Shown here: positions 22,333 to 33,632 of the stretch, piece by piece
Numbering within the stretch: position 1 is the stretch's first letter
How the letters are laid out: each line of letters begins with the position of its first letter
NCBI GenBank assembly: GCA_963920525.1
Contig: OY986438.1
Span: 188,856,462 to 188,920,461, forward strand
Direction: 5' to 3'
DNA from: Dichetophora obliterata
Taxonomy: Eukaryota; Arthropoda; Insecta; Diptera; Sciomyzidae
DNA: 64,000 bases
The notes under the pieces: generated by a model
What the model saw: only the letters and a program-made list of their open reading frames with translations
What the model was told of the DNA's origin: nothing
The model's database searches: none
Made by a program: the position numbers and the translations under genes

Positions 22333-23421
22333 TTATGTATAGAATAAAATATCGGCCAAATGGCCGCCACGACCTCGGCGGCACACCTCCATCCGATGGT
22401 CCAAATTTTCGACTACGCTGAGGCATAATTGAGGTTCTATGCCTTTAATGTGCCGAATTATCTCATCCTTTAGCTCTTGAATTGTTGCTGGCTTATCGAC
22501 GTACACCTATTCTTTCAAATAACCCCAAAAAAAGAAGTCCAACGGTGTCAAATCACATGATCTTAGCGGCCAATTGACATTGCCACCACGTGAGATAACA
22601 CGGCCATTGAATATGTCGCGCAAAAGAGACATTGTTTCGTTAGCTGTGTGGCAAGTGGCACCGTCCTGTTAAAACCACATATCGTCCACATCCATATCTT
22701 CCAATTCGGGCCATAAAAAGTTTGTTATCATCTCACGATAGCGAACACCATTCACAGTAACTGTCTGACCGGCCTCATTTTGGAAAAAATACGGCCCGAT
22801 GATGCCGCCAGCCCATAAACCGCACCAAACAGTCACTCTTTGTAGGTGCATTAGTTTTTCGACAATCACTCTTGGATTATCATTCGCCCAAATATGGCAA
22901 TACTGCTTATAGACGAATCCACTGAGGTGAAAATGTGCCTCATCGCTGAAGATGATTTTCTGCGAAAATTTATCATCCACTGTTGCCATTTCTTGCCACC
23001 ATTTTGACCATTGACGACGCTTGAAATGGTCAAGAGGCTTTAGATCTTGAGTCAATGGCACCCTGTAAGCGTGTAAATGCAAGTCTTTATGCATAACGTT
23101 CATCAACGACGAGCGTGAGAGGTGCAATTGTTGGGCACGACGACGAGTTGAGGTGGACGGCTCTTCAGCCACACTATCGCGAACAGCAGTAGCAATATTT
23201 TCTGCAGTACGAGCTGTACGAGCATGCACTGGTGTTTTCACATCTCCCACAGACCCAGTTTGCTCAAATTTTTGCACGATTTTTCCGATTGTACGCAAAT
23301 TTGGACGATTAAATTGACCGAAAAAATCACGAAGTGCAGGATATGCATTTTGATTTGAACGTCCATTTTCATAATAAGCCTGAATAACTTTTACGCGTTG
23401 CTCGATTGTGTATCTTTCCAT
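22333..23421 (-). pseudogene. Tc1/mariner-class DDE transposase with N-terminal DUF4817-type domain, two nonsense mutations
   Basis: From ATG at 23421 the frame runs 363 codons to a stop at 22335-22333 without any frameshift, broken only by TAA at 22671-22669 and TAG at 22509-22507. The N-terminus (MERYTIEQRVKVIQAYYENG) is the helix-turn-helix type seen in insect DUF4817 proteins; TIGKIVQKFEQTGSV ends the second helical block. The catalytic domain has IFSDEAHFHLSGFV (first Asp), RVTVWCGLWAGGIIGPYFF, then QDGATCHTA (second Asp) after the first stop, and RSCDLTPLDFFFWGYLK (third acidic residue, an Asp). I count 36 residues between the second and third Asp. Both stops are single-base changes (probably CAA to TAA and AAG to TAG). 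All catalytic residues remain, so this is a recently killed copy. A LINE fragment abuts its 5' side. Confidence 0.85.
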
Positions 23422-23484
23422 GGTTCAAATTAAATTAGTCTGAAATTGAGAAATGTCAAATGTCAAATGGTTCACATTCAACAT

Positions 23485-23930
23485 CGGGGTTAGGTTAGGT
23501 TTGTGTGGCTGCCTCAAACAAGACACACTTAGGCCAATGAGGCCCATTGTAATACCAAGGGTTAATTTTACTTTCTCTATTTAAGCCAATTTCAGCTGTT
23601 TACTAAGCATAAAATTCGGTATACCAAAGATTCCGAGAGTTCGTCAAGGTCATTAAAAATGTAATTGCCTAGGTAAAGGAAACGTTTTTGAGCCAGCGAT
23701 GGGCAAGTGCACAGGAAATGTACTGTAGATTCTTCCTCCTGCTTATCTCCATACGTTCTGCAGAAGTCGTTGTGGGGAATGTTCAACCTCTGAGCGTGTC
23801 TGTCAATCACGCAGTGCCCTGTAAGGACCCTTAACATGGTACTGATGTAGTCTCTACTAAGAGAAATGATTTCTTTTGAACGCTTAAGGGTGAGTTTCCT
23901 GGGTGAGTTTCTATTACACGTGCTACCTGC
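23485..23930 (-). pseudogene. 3' end of a LINE with RNase H/zinc-knuckle C-terminus
   Basis: On the minus strand: SKEIISLSRDYIS, then MLRVLTGHCVIDRHAQRL, NDFCRTYGDKQEEESTVHFL and CTCPSLAQKRFLYLGNYIF. The pattern LTGHC.I..HA.RL….(D/C)….EE(E/S)..HFLC.CP.LA..R…LG is the cysteine/histidine C-terminal region that follows RNase H in insect LINEs of the I/Loa/Jockey type. Its 3' UTR continues to 23485 and ends in CCTAACCTAACC-type repeats on that strand, a hallmark of this LINE group's tail. It is 5'-truncated. It lies immediately upstream of the transposase at 22333-23421. Confidence 0.7.
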
Positions 23931-23989
23931 TGACCATTACCGGCTTTAAACCATAAAACTAGCCTACTATTAGGTTTAATGCGTCTGTA

Positions 23990-24815
23990 ATGAGCTTATG
24001 AACTAACTTATGAACAATAAAAATAAAAGAAAAAAAATTATTTTTAAACAATCTTTACGTGTAATATATTTATAAGGCAAAAAAATATTGCGAAATGCAT
24101 AAATAGACAATCTCTCCATTTTGGTGCTTTCGTAAGATAAGCTTATAATGAGATAATAAGATTTACTTCAAAAATAGCTTATTTCCTTTAGAAAAGTACA
24201 GGTTTTTAGCAAACAATAAACAAAATAACCAAATATTTTTATTTCCTTTCAAAATTTTTAAGTTTTTTTGGTAAATTTTTATGAAATACACCAAATATCT
24301 CCAAAATTAAATATTTTGGGTTGGTTCTGGAGATATATGCAATTAAGTAGAACCAACTTTATTTTGTAAAAAAAATTAAAGTGGACGATATCTCGACAAC
24401 GATGTGACAATAAAAAGAGTGACATTTTCGGAATTACCTACCAATTTTAAATTAAAAATTATTCGTGGTATTTATTGTATATTTTGGCTGTAAAGCAGTG
24501 TTATCAAAGGACACTCGCCTAATTTTTATAAGAAAAGAAACAAAATTATTTATATTTAATTTACTTATTTTTACAAACATTATTTTTTCTAAGTTATATG
24601 CCAATATATTTGAGGAGTCAATCTCTCGTGCATCTCTCTTGTAACAGTATTTGCTTCGTTTATGTATTAAATGAAAAAGACTGCGACTCGATGAAATCAA
24701 GCAAATAGCGTATTTCAAAAAAGATAATTTTTCTCCAAGTCTTTTGAGTGCAGACAAAAGAACGTGTGTATACTGGGTGTCAAAAAAATTATCTATCCAT
24801 ATTTATATTTACTTT
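23990..24815. other. AT-rich DNA, nothing identified
   Basis: There are frames on the minus strand up to ~100 codons with no conserved motif. No repeat partner was found. Confidence 0.4.
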
Positions 24816-24820
24816 TTAAA

Positions 24821-24928
24821 GTAATTCAAAGCGTTCCTGCTTCACAAGTAAGCGTGGAAAGATCGTTTTCAGCACTAAAATTGGTCTTAAGCGACTTGAG
24901 ATCAAATTTATCAGTTGTAAGAAATTAA
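24821..24928 (+). pseudogene. hAT transposase C-terminal dimerisation fragment
   Basis: Thirty-five codons and a stop: VIQSVPASQVSVERSFSALK then LVLSDLRSNLSVVRN. The core VP.SQVSVER.FSALK…SDLR..L is the hAT dimerisation motif. Nothing of the catalytic region precedes it. It differs in sequence from the remnant at 19724-19915 and from the element at 34355-36267, so at least three hAT lineages have been here. Confidence 0.65.
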
Positions 24929-24959
24929 AAAAAATCCAAAACCAATCTAAGGTTCTAAT

Positions 24960-27490
24960 CGATCAACTGTAATATTAAATTTTAGTTGCATTGTTTTTAG
25001 TTTTTTGGTCTTTGTTGAAAATGCAAACAAAAACTTTACTTATATAATTTTTCCATGGTATTGTTGTAGTTCTTAGTTTCCAAAATCTTCGTTTCATATT
25101 ATCAGAGAAATAATGAAAATCAGTTTACTCTTAAATAAATGTGTATGAATCAAATGGAATGGATTTTTATTTCATCCAAAAAAGTATACATTCTTACGTA
25201 CATTTTCTATATTCTTTTCATTCCCAAACACAGTACGATAAATTGAAAAAAAAGCTACGTGGTTTATAAGTAAACCATGTAATAGAATAACCAACACTGC
25301 TATTATCGATGCTTCGAATGAGATTTGTTGTTGGTTAAGAAAACTAAAATCCAACAATTCGAGAAAATTGTTCGAGTTAGTGTGTCATGGTTTCTGTACC
25401 TGTTGAAAGCAAAGAATATCGTCTGCTAACGGAAACGAAAATGCTTAAGAGTGCTTTGAGAAAAATGGACATCAACAAGACTGCAAAACGAAAAGCAGAT
25501 GGCAATCGATAGAAATTCGTGTGACAGAGAAGCAGATATAAGAGGGAATGAGGGTATGAGAAGGCATGTTAAAGTTGTGCTAGAAAATATGCACACACCT
25601 TAACTACAGCAGTGTTGCATGGCCATAAAAAAAAAAGAAAGAAAAACGAAGTGGCCGAACAAAGTGTAATATAAAAAGGACGCAAAACAGCATGAGTTGC
25701 GAATAGCATAGAAATGAATTAAGCTTAAATGAAATGCGAGCTAAAATGATCAAAGAGAAGCAGAAGACGAAGAGTGTGGGAACAAGTATTAATATTGAAC
25801 ATTTTTATGACTCACAATAGGAACATATTTTCAGTTAGAGTTATGAGCAGAAAATAGCTTAAACTCTAATAAGCGAGAAATCGCATTCAATAGAAAACGT
25901 GCTGCCAGCTGCACTTGCAATTTAGTATTTGTTAAGTATTTTTATAGCATATGTACGTGCACTAGAGTTTATGGCTAACGTTGTGATAAATTTTGAGAAG
26001 TAAAGGAAGTATAAATATTTTCTAAATAATATAATGATTTCAGTAGCTATCAAATTCACACAACTATGCATATAATTTTCAATATCAATTCTAGGAAAAT
26101 TCCCAAAGAATTGATGTTATTGAAAAACACCTCTTAGGTTTGAAAAATTTCATTGGAACTACCATGTCCACTCTTAACACATTAATTGTTACAACTTCTA
26201 AAACAAACTCTCAGAATATTTTATTAAGGGATCCAAACAATTAAAACTCGAAAACATTTAATGAGATTTATTTGTTGCATAAATCGACAAAAAACTTATT
26301 CATATATATTTCTAGTACGTCAGAGGTTTAAAATTTTGAAATTTTTGTCTAAAAAGGTCTATTCTATTTTCATGTAAAGAAGCTCAAAATCTAAAAGTAA
26401 TATTGCTCCAAAATTTTTATATTGCATGTCTACCAAAAACAAAGCAGAGGTGAACTTTATATTAAACATTAAAATCCTTTCGAAGAAAGCTTCGATTTAT
26501 TAAAAATTTTGCTTCATTTACTAGATATTTGAAGGTATTGAAATCAAAATTGTTTTCAGTTGAAGAGCTTATTGCAATAACGTGATAAGCCACATTATAA
26601 AAGAAAATTTATTTTTGGGATCGATACATAATTAAATGAGTAACCAACCACCACGGAAGAGATTGAAAAAATTAGCTTTAAAATTTCAGACCTATTTGCA
26701 AAAGTTTATTTGTAAACTTCATAAATAAAAATTTTTAATAACTTTTAATTCGATTGTTTCAAAAAAGTTGTTATGTAACATATCATGTTCTTGCACTATA
26801 TAAACTTCAATTTAAGTTAGGAAAACCGAATTATTTGTGTTTTTGAAAAAAAAAATTAAATGAGACCATTTCTGTAAATCTTCTTTTTTTATTATCACCT
26901 GCATTAAAAATATTTTTCTTTATAAAGTTTCTTAATACGTCTGATTAAAGTAACTTTTTAGGTCTTACAAAAACCTTTAATGACACGAATTTTTCATGCT
27001 ACTTTTCGGTAGTTTTTGTTGTGTTGTTTGGTTATTTAGATTTCTTGCCAAAGAAGAAATTAAAATTTTCTTAATTTTTAAAATTTATTACCGGAGATGC
27101 ATTTTTTCATAGATTAATATATATATATCCTCTAAGGATCTCGACACTTTTGCTGGAGTATCTCAATAGGACTGGTCAGTTTTGTATGACAAAGAAAAAT
27201 TTGGTTTTAATTATGTGCTAAAATATATTCTTGACAACTTCTAATTCATTTTAAAAAATATATTAAAAAAGCTCTACTATAAGGTATACCCTAAAAAATA
27301 TTAATTAATACCCTAAAAAATAAAACTTCAAAGAATTTCGTACAACAACGAAATCGCGGCATTTAAAAAATTCAAATGTTTTGATCTTATATAAATTAAA
27401 GAAGAGAAATAAGATGGCGTGATTGGTTTTTTTTTCTATAAAGTCTGAATTCTTTCTATCTTTATAAAACTAATTTTAAATTAATATAGT
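24960..27490. other. long intergenic stretch, no feature identified
   Basis: 2.5 kb without a recognisable gene, transposon or tandem repeat. 25370-25760 is purine-rich and less AT-rich but has no open frame of interest. I see nothing that can be annotated. Confidence 0.45.
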
Positions 27491-27498
27491 TCATATAG

Positions 27499-27590
27499 AT
27501 TAGGTAAGGTTAGGTTAATCCGAATGCCTCCTGACGTAGGATCACATAGACCAATTCTGGTCCTTAGTGGTACCTTTTTTCAGGATATTT
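27499..27590 (-). mobile_element. LINE 3' UTR fragment (CCTAACCT tail)
   Basis: Read on the minus strand: GGTACCACTAAGGACC, then GGTCTATGTGATCC, then GCATTCGGATTAACCTAACC. The GGTATCACA…GGTCTA…CCTAACCTAACC layout matches the 3' UTR after the coding end at 23485-23592 and the fragment at 49700-49837. It is severely 5'-truncated. Confidence 0.5.
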
Positions 27591-27724
27591 GAAGTCTGTA
27601 AAGATCTACGTTGATTTTGCAAATCTTAGGAGGGATTCGAGAGATATTTTTATTAAGTTAGAAAAAACTATTCACATTTAAAGCTCAAATATCTATTTAA
27701 AATAAATGAATGATAATAAAAAAA

Positions 27725-27835
27725 CAGGCTGTGGCTGAAGCTTAGCGGTAGAGTGCATGACCCGTAAACTAAAGAACCACGGTTCAAGCCCCAGCTCAAA
27801 TAGAATGTTTTTAGTATAAGCTTTTATTTAACTTG
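27725..27835 (+). mobile_element. tRNA-derived SINE family A, truncated head
   Basis: GGCTGTGGCTGAAGCTTAGC is followed by GGTAGAGTG (A-box end), and then CCCGTAAACTAAAGAACCACGG and the B box GGTTCAAGCCCC. It matches the heads at 13501, 27952 and 62208. The body is missing beyond ~27830, where a GTAT microsatellite (27841-27867) begins. Confidence 0.55.
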
Positions 27836-27869
27836 ATTCGTTCGTATGTATGTATGTATGTATGCATGT

Positions 27870-27951
27870 CCTCAAAACTTGCAAGTTATTTTTCTACAAC
27901 TTGTTGGTATCCGATAAAGCTGAAATTTAGCATACATATGTAAGTCCGGTG
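27870..27951 (+). repeat. leading part of the GCCACACCCC tandem-repeat element
   Basis: TTGTTGGTATCCGATAAAGC and TGAAATTTAGCATAC… repeat at 29845-29885 (TTGTTAGTATCCGATTAAGC). This is host sequence of the SINE and Helitron insertions that follow, and the second copy supplies the uninterrupted reference. Confidence 0.65.
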
Positions 27952-28281
27952 GCGGCCGTAGCCTAGTGGGTAGAGTGTATGGCCCCTAAGCTACAGAATC
28001 GCGGTAGCCCGGGTTCAATTCCAGCTCAGACAGAATTTTTTTTCAATTGAAGTAATTTTTCTGTTCATTCGTGACCTATCTGCAGACAATGGCAAACCTC
28101 AGAGAGTAAAAACTGTCATGAAAAGCTTCTTGAGACCATAAGCCGTTCGGAGTCGGCATTAAACTCGTAGGTCCAGTTCTCAACCATTTGTGTTCAAATA
28201 TTTAATAACACGCACAACACAATTGATCAATAGAAGCTCGGTCAAAGTCCTTTCTAAGGTTGAAATTGCCAATTTTTTTTT
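27952..28281 (+). mobile_element. tRNA-derived SINE family A with 16-bp target duplication
   Basis: The head is GCGGCCGTAGCCTAGTGGGT with A box TAGCCTAGTGGG and B box GGGTTCAATTCC. The body shares CAGACAATGGCAAACCTCAG and GCCGTTCGGAGTCGGC with the copy at 13501. It is flanked by ATATGTAAGTCCGGTG (27936-27951) and ATATGCAAATCCGGTG (28282-28297), a 16-bp duplication with two differences. It inserted into the tandem-repeat element; the uninterrupted equivalent (GTAAGTCCAGGTGACAATGC) is at 29873-29894. Confidence 0.85.
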
Positions 28282-28306
28282 ATATGCAAATCCGGTGACA
28301 ATGCAA

Positions 28307-29078
28307 TCTATAGTAATAAAACTCATTTTCTGTTTGTTTTTTTGTTTGTTTGTTTGGCCTTTATACAAATCTAAATGGCTCAACGGATTTCGCTCAAACT
28401 AGGTATACATATTAAGTGTATCCTAACTTAAAATTTTATATACTTATTTTTTGCCACGCCCCCTCCGAAATTTCTTTACTTAAGGTAATTTTGTTTGTAT
28501 AATACTTTTTACCATCGGAATTTTTTGTGTATTTAATTTTAAAAAATTTCTGTTATTTTGACATAAAAAACACTCACATTTATTCAAAATTGTAGAATTT
28601 TCAGTAAACGACTTTTTCATAAAACATCGTTACCTATGAATGAGAAAAAAAGCGACATGAAAATCAAAGTTTGGTCTTTCGATGCAAATATCTCCGCTGT
28701 CCATTAATATATTTTATTAAAATTTTTTTTGTTCAAAACTTCAATAAAACCACTTCACAAAAATAAGTTGAACTATACCGTTAAGTCAGTATGTTAATAT
28801 ATGTTTTATGATTATGTCAAAAAAGGTCCAAAATATTGACTTTTTACTCAAAACATGACTAAAAAAAAAACAGATTTTGATTGTGAAAAACCGTGACAAA
28901 ATTATTTTTTCGTTAAAAAAGCTTGGTAAATTTTTTAACTAATATTTTTATAGTGGTCTCAAACTTAAATTCAACGTGTTTTTACAAAATTCCAAAATTT
29001 ACGAAAAATTTAATCGAGAAGGGTATATTAAAATGTTTATATAAATAACTCTCGAGTAACACCGGGTATATCAGCTAG
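28307..29078 (+). mobile_element. non-autonomous Helitron (5'-TC…CTAG-3')
   Basis: It begins TCTATAGTAATAAAACTC followed by TTTGTTTGTTTGTTTGGCC, a common start of insect Helitrons. It ends CGGGTATATCAGCTAG, matching the CTRR end rule. It sits exactly between A (28306) and T (29079), the Helitron target. Removing it restores CAATGCAA/TATTATGATAAAATT, and the uninterrupted form CAATGCAATATTATAATAAA is present at 29889-29908. No Rep/helicase is encoded. I do not see a strong GC hairpin before the 3' end, which is a weakness. Confidence 0.8.
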
Positions 29079-29084
29079 TATTAT

Positions 29085-29950
29085 GATAAAATTTTTGCCA
29101 CACCCCTTTTTACCGCCCACAAATCAATAAAAATGCTACATCTCTAAAACTACTGGGCGATTCAGCTAAAATTTTGGCATTAAATTTCCTTCGAGTAGAG
29201 GATTATTAAGGAAAATTTTTTACCACTCCCTCTTTTACCGCCCACAAATGCATAAAATGCTATATCTCTAAAACCACGGGGCTGATTCAGCTAAAATTTT
29301 GGCATTTAGTTTCCTTCAAGCAGAGGATGGTTCAGGAAAAAATGGTGCCACACCCCCTTTTACCGCCACAAATAAATAAAAATCCTGTATCTTCAAAACT
29401 ACGGGTCTTATTGTAAGCTGATAATTTATTATAATAAAATTTTTTGCCACACCCCCTTTTACCGCCTACAAATCAATAAAAATGCTATATCTCTAAAACT
29501 ACGGGGATGATTCAGCTGCAATTTAAACAGTAAAGTTTCATCAAATAAAGCATGGGGTTCATGAAAAACATTTGGCCACACCCCCTTTTACCGCCCAAAA
29601 ATCAATAAAAATGTTGTATCTCCAAAACCACTGGGCTGATTCAGCTAAAATTTTGGCAGTTAGTTTCCTTCAAGTAAAGGATGGTTCAGGAAAAAATGGT
29701 GCCACTCCCCTTTTACCACCACAAATAAATAAAAATCCTTTATCTTCAAAACTACGGGTCTTATTATAACCTGATTATAACTTGCTTTGTTCGTACATAC
29801 ATATATATGTATGTATAACCATTTTTCGAAATTTTGCAAACTTGTTAGTATCCGATTAAGCTGAAATTTAAATGTAAGTCCAGGTGACAATGCAATATTA
29901 TAATAAAATTTTTTGCTACACCCCCTTTTACCACCCACAAATCAATAAAA
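29085..29950 (+). repeat. ~120-bp tandem repeat (GCCACACCCCCTTTTACCGCC units), about seven copies
   Basis: Units headed by GCCACACCCCCTTTTACCGCC or close variants begin near 29098, 29221, 29346, 29451, 29575, 29699 and 29920. Each continues CACAAATCAATAAAAATGCT, CTCTAAAACTAC.GGG and TGATTCAGCTAAAATTTTGG. Some units are partial or fused. The block resembles, in head sequence, the arrays at 6540 and 10660, which suggests related non-autonomous elements carrying internal tandem repeats. Confidence 0.75.
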
Positions 29951-30188
29951 ATGCTATATCTGCATAAGCTTTGAAAATAAAAGATGTTAATAATACGTTA
30001 ATAATAAACCTTTAAGACTAACAAGTTAAAAATAAATAAAAAGTAAAAAAAATTTTTAAAAAAAAAGCTTTTACTTAAAAAAGACGTGAAGTAAAAAGAA
30101 AAAAATAAATTTAAGTGAAGATCCCCCTCTCTTGGTTACTCATCATCATGTAAGCGTACATAAATTGGTAAGTTTTAAGGACTTATAT

Positions 30189-30393
30189 AAATTTAGAATT
30201 TTTCAAATATATATAAAAGCTTGAGGCACCGATGTCCGCGATCCGTTATACAGGTTTACAACACATTATCTGTGACATTGAATCTTTAAGTAAGCTTTTC
30301 TGTATATAAACTGCGATCCATTATACAGGTTTACTAGACAATATCAGTGCCTTAAGCTTTTAAATATAAATGTATTTGAAAAATTCTAAATTT
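30189..30393. mobile_element. short inverted-repeat element (MITE candidate)
   Basis: AAATTTAGAATTTTTCAAAT starts at 30189 and its reverse complement ends at 30393, with the symmetry continuing through AAAAGCTT(G/A)AGGCAC. Between the arms, CGATCC(G/A)TTATACAGGTTTAC occurs twice as a direct repeat. There is no coding capacity. The target duplication is not clear. Confidence 0.55.
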
Positions 30394-30419
30394 CCACTAG
30401 TAAAAAATATCTGAACCTT

Positions 30420-31830
30420 TTAAAGCATCCCCAAAAATTCGAAGAGATTCGCTCTTGGGAAGTCATCAAGAAATGGAAAATGATCCAATCAAAAAGGTTT
30501 TCGACAAAGTTTTCTAGTTAATTTTTGCAACCACTCACAAAGCTAGTCTCTTAAAATAGAGCCTTTAACTTGTCACTCTTCGACTATTTAATAATAACAG
30601 TTTCTGGATTTTGAAAGTTGCTCAGCTACTTTGTATCACAATTATTTCGACAGATATTTAGAAGCTGAGAATATTGCCTTATCCAAAGAAGTTTTGGGGT
30701 TTTATAAACACAATGAAAAAAAATATGATGGATTCCCTTTATCATTGAAAACTCCTGATGGATTTACTGGCGATCCCGTCATAATTTGTGGCCTATTTGC
30801 AAACCTCTTTAAATAGTCATTCTGTTCAGACTCTTTTAATCCTGATGAATAGTATTTTGAGTATATGAACTCTTTTTGTTGAACCCTATATCTTTTTAAA
30901 GGATATTTTAAAGTATATTGGAACGATCGAAGAAGATTTTTATGCCAGACCTGAAGGAATTCCTGCCGCAGTGTTAACGCAAAGTGGTTCCGTTCTTAGC
31001 CAACCATTAATGATGTAACCCACATCATCAAACACTCTCATCTGCTCATTTATGCAGATGATATGAAAATATATAGAACAGTAGATGCTAAAGACAATAA
31101 AAATGCTCCTCCAGTCTGATTTAAAATCCTTTAAAGTTTGGTGTTCTAAAAATAATATGTTTCTAAATCCAGATAAACGCCAAACTATAACCTTTTCGCG
31201 AAAAAGGAATAACTTTATATGTGATTATAATATAATAGATAATGCTTTAAATCATGTAAATTCTGTCAAAGTTTTTGGTGTATGCATGGATTCTTAGCTA
31301 TCGTTTAGCGTTCATATTGATAACATTTGTAAAAAAGCATCTTCTATGCTCGGGTTTATAAAACTGTGCGTCCTTACTTGGAGTATGCGAATCAAGTTTG
31401 GTTCCCGAGTTACAATGTTTATATTGAACGAATAGGTAGAATTTAAAAATGTTTTGTTCTGTGTGATCTAAGGGACTTAAGTGGTACCGACACTTTAAAC
31501 CTTCCTCCTTATGAGGTTCGTTTAAAAGGAAGTCTGCTGATATCGTCTATTTACACCAAATCATAACTGGTGTGCTCGATTCACCAGAACTCCTAATTCT
31601 TATAAATTTTAGCACTAACCGTAAAGCAATAGAAACGCTAACAATTTAATTTTCGCAGTAGAACAAATTATACGGCCACTGCTCTTTTAAATCGCATGAG
31701 TACCTTTGTAAAAAACTGTAGCTTTTTTGATGCTAACTTATCGAAAGGTCAACTCAAAAGTAGTTTAAAACTAATGTGTGATTAGATCTGTGTAAACGCA
31801 CGGTTAGTTGTTATATTTTGTGTTGTCCCT
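30420..31830 (+). pseudogene. LINE ORF2 remnant with the reverse transcriptase core deleted
   Basis: Plus-strand frames spell, in order: a pre-RT linker (YHNYFDRYLEAENIALSKEV, GFPLSLKTPDGFTGDP, ICGLFANLF); DILKYIGTIEEDFYARPEGI then PAAVLTQSGSVLSQPL, the start of RT; then directly INDVTHIIKHSHLLIYADDM, which holds the YADD catalytic motif; then KSFKVWCSKNNMFLNPDK and VKVFGVCMDS; and downstream tail pieces (YLEYANQVWFPSYN, LSGTDTLNLPPYEVRL, RTNYTATALLNRMSTF). Roughly 150 residues of fingers/palm expected between SVLSQPL and INDV are missing, with a frame change at ~31008. Stops and frameshifts break the rest. It is a CR1/Jockey-like element, dead. Confidence 0.75.
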
Positions 31831-31834
31831 GAGC

Positions 31835-33620
31835 CCACCCCATATTAGGGTGGGTAAATTTTTCTAACTTAAGATTATTTTGGACCACTTTAATCGATAT
31901 CGTTGAGATAGTTCAATGATATTAAGGTTGGTTCTTAAGAAGAAAGCTGTAGTAGCTGAACTCTATTGTTATTGAATGTTTAAAAAAATACTTTTCTATT
32001 TTTGTAGACCTTTTTTTTTAAGAGTAAGCTACGAAAGTATTAAAAAACAAATGAAGAAAATTCTTGTTCTGTGCTTGGCTGAAAGTCACAAGTGATTTTT
32101 CTTGGCAGTTCAACTTCAAGTTATATTTTCTTAAAAAATAATTTCAAATTGAAACTAATGCAAAAGAGTGTCAAGGACATTATGAATATCTTCCATTTTA
32201 ACATGAGTTGGATAAAGAAACTTAAAATTATTTCTTCTGAAACCATGAATTCGTTCCCTGTTAAGGCATTTATAATAACCTAAATATAAAAAAAAAACGT
32301 AAATCTATTCATTGAATTTGTCAAGTTTTCAAGATCTTTAGAGCATCACATAAATAGCACTATCCGAAAATTGTGTCAAACTTAAGTGTCATTCACGATT
32401 TGCCATTTTTTGAGCAAAAAAAAAAACACGTTGCTAAATTTCTTGTATATTTGCGCACAGAAACTTTATTCTCTACCACAACTCTTATCCCTCTCACATA
32501 CAGTGTCACCTGACTGTAAATGCTTTCCCCAAAACAGCTTCCATTCTTATTGTACAATTTAAGTCGATTCCACATACCGCCCACTACTCTGTGGGGATGA
32601 GTGGGCGGCTCATGAAAGCTTGGAAAATTTATGAAGTGCACTAAACAAATATTAGTTCAACAGCTTAACTAACGAAATATAGGTTGAAATCTGCATGGAG
32701 CGTTGTAGAGCAAAGTAGAATTGCATCATAGCTACATAGAGTAATATTTATATAGCAACAGATTTTTAGAGTGTAGTTAAATACGTCGGTAAAACTAGGT
32801 CAACAGGAGTAGCAAGATGGAAACGATGAATGTAGCAGACAAAGAGGTTCTTCTGTATGTAGGAATAATCTTATGAAAAGGACATTTGGTTAAATTGTTC
32901 CTTCGCTATCAGAGAAAAATACAACTTACACTTGTTACTTTAATGTTTATATACGAATTTAACTGATCAAATTTGTTGCTGTTATTGAGCAATCAACACC
33001 TTTTAAATTCATTTAAGCGGAAACAACTCAAAGTGAAAGTGATGGTTTTTAACAAAATAAAATCAAAAAGCTGAGCATTTCGAAAGCGCCAAATTGCACC
33101 AAGTTTGGATTGGTTTGTATAAAAAACGCATTTGGCTGTTTTGACTACTTCCCTTGAATGCTTGACGAACTTTTTTTTTAGTCTTGCTTTTTTTCACTTT
33201 GCACTCGCGATAAAAATTTGCACAAATTGCACAGCATAGCAAAAATGCGATCAACTAGCATTACTGCTGCATCCACGTTGCGGCTGCGGTGTGATATAAA
33301 AGTTAAACTACACCAAAAAAAAAGTACCTATCTACTGCAAATGTTGCATGTATTTTTATTGCATAATCCTTGGCTGCAATCGTGCCATAAAAAAATTGCT
33401 GCGAAAGAGATAGCATCAAGAGTGTTACTTTTAAATTTATTACATCCGCAAAAAGTACAAAATTTTTTACTCCATGCATTCCCGTTTATTTCTATTTTAT
33501 TTAGTTTTGCACATATCTTTTAAATATTGTGTTTTTTAGCATCATAAAAACAGTATATACATAGATTATTGTTGAGAGTAAAAGCTGGAGTTAGTACTAC
33601 AACATTTAAAAGAGCTTAGG
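31835..33620. other. intergenic DNA, no gene identified
   Basis: No conserved motif in any frame. TATTAGGGTGGGTAAA near 31846 resembles the start of the MITE at 40900 but lacks a partner. Otherwise it is unassigned. Confidence 0.4.
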
Positions 33621-33632
33621 TTATAAGTTTAT

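Noticed and set aside
24452..24757. 101-codon minus-strand frame
   Set aside because: No recognisable motif; length is ordinary for a chance frame in this much sequence.
29085..29950. CRISPR-like regular repeats
   Set aside because: Units are contiguous diverged tandem repeats with no unique spacers, and the genome is eukaryotic.
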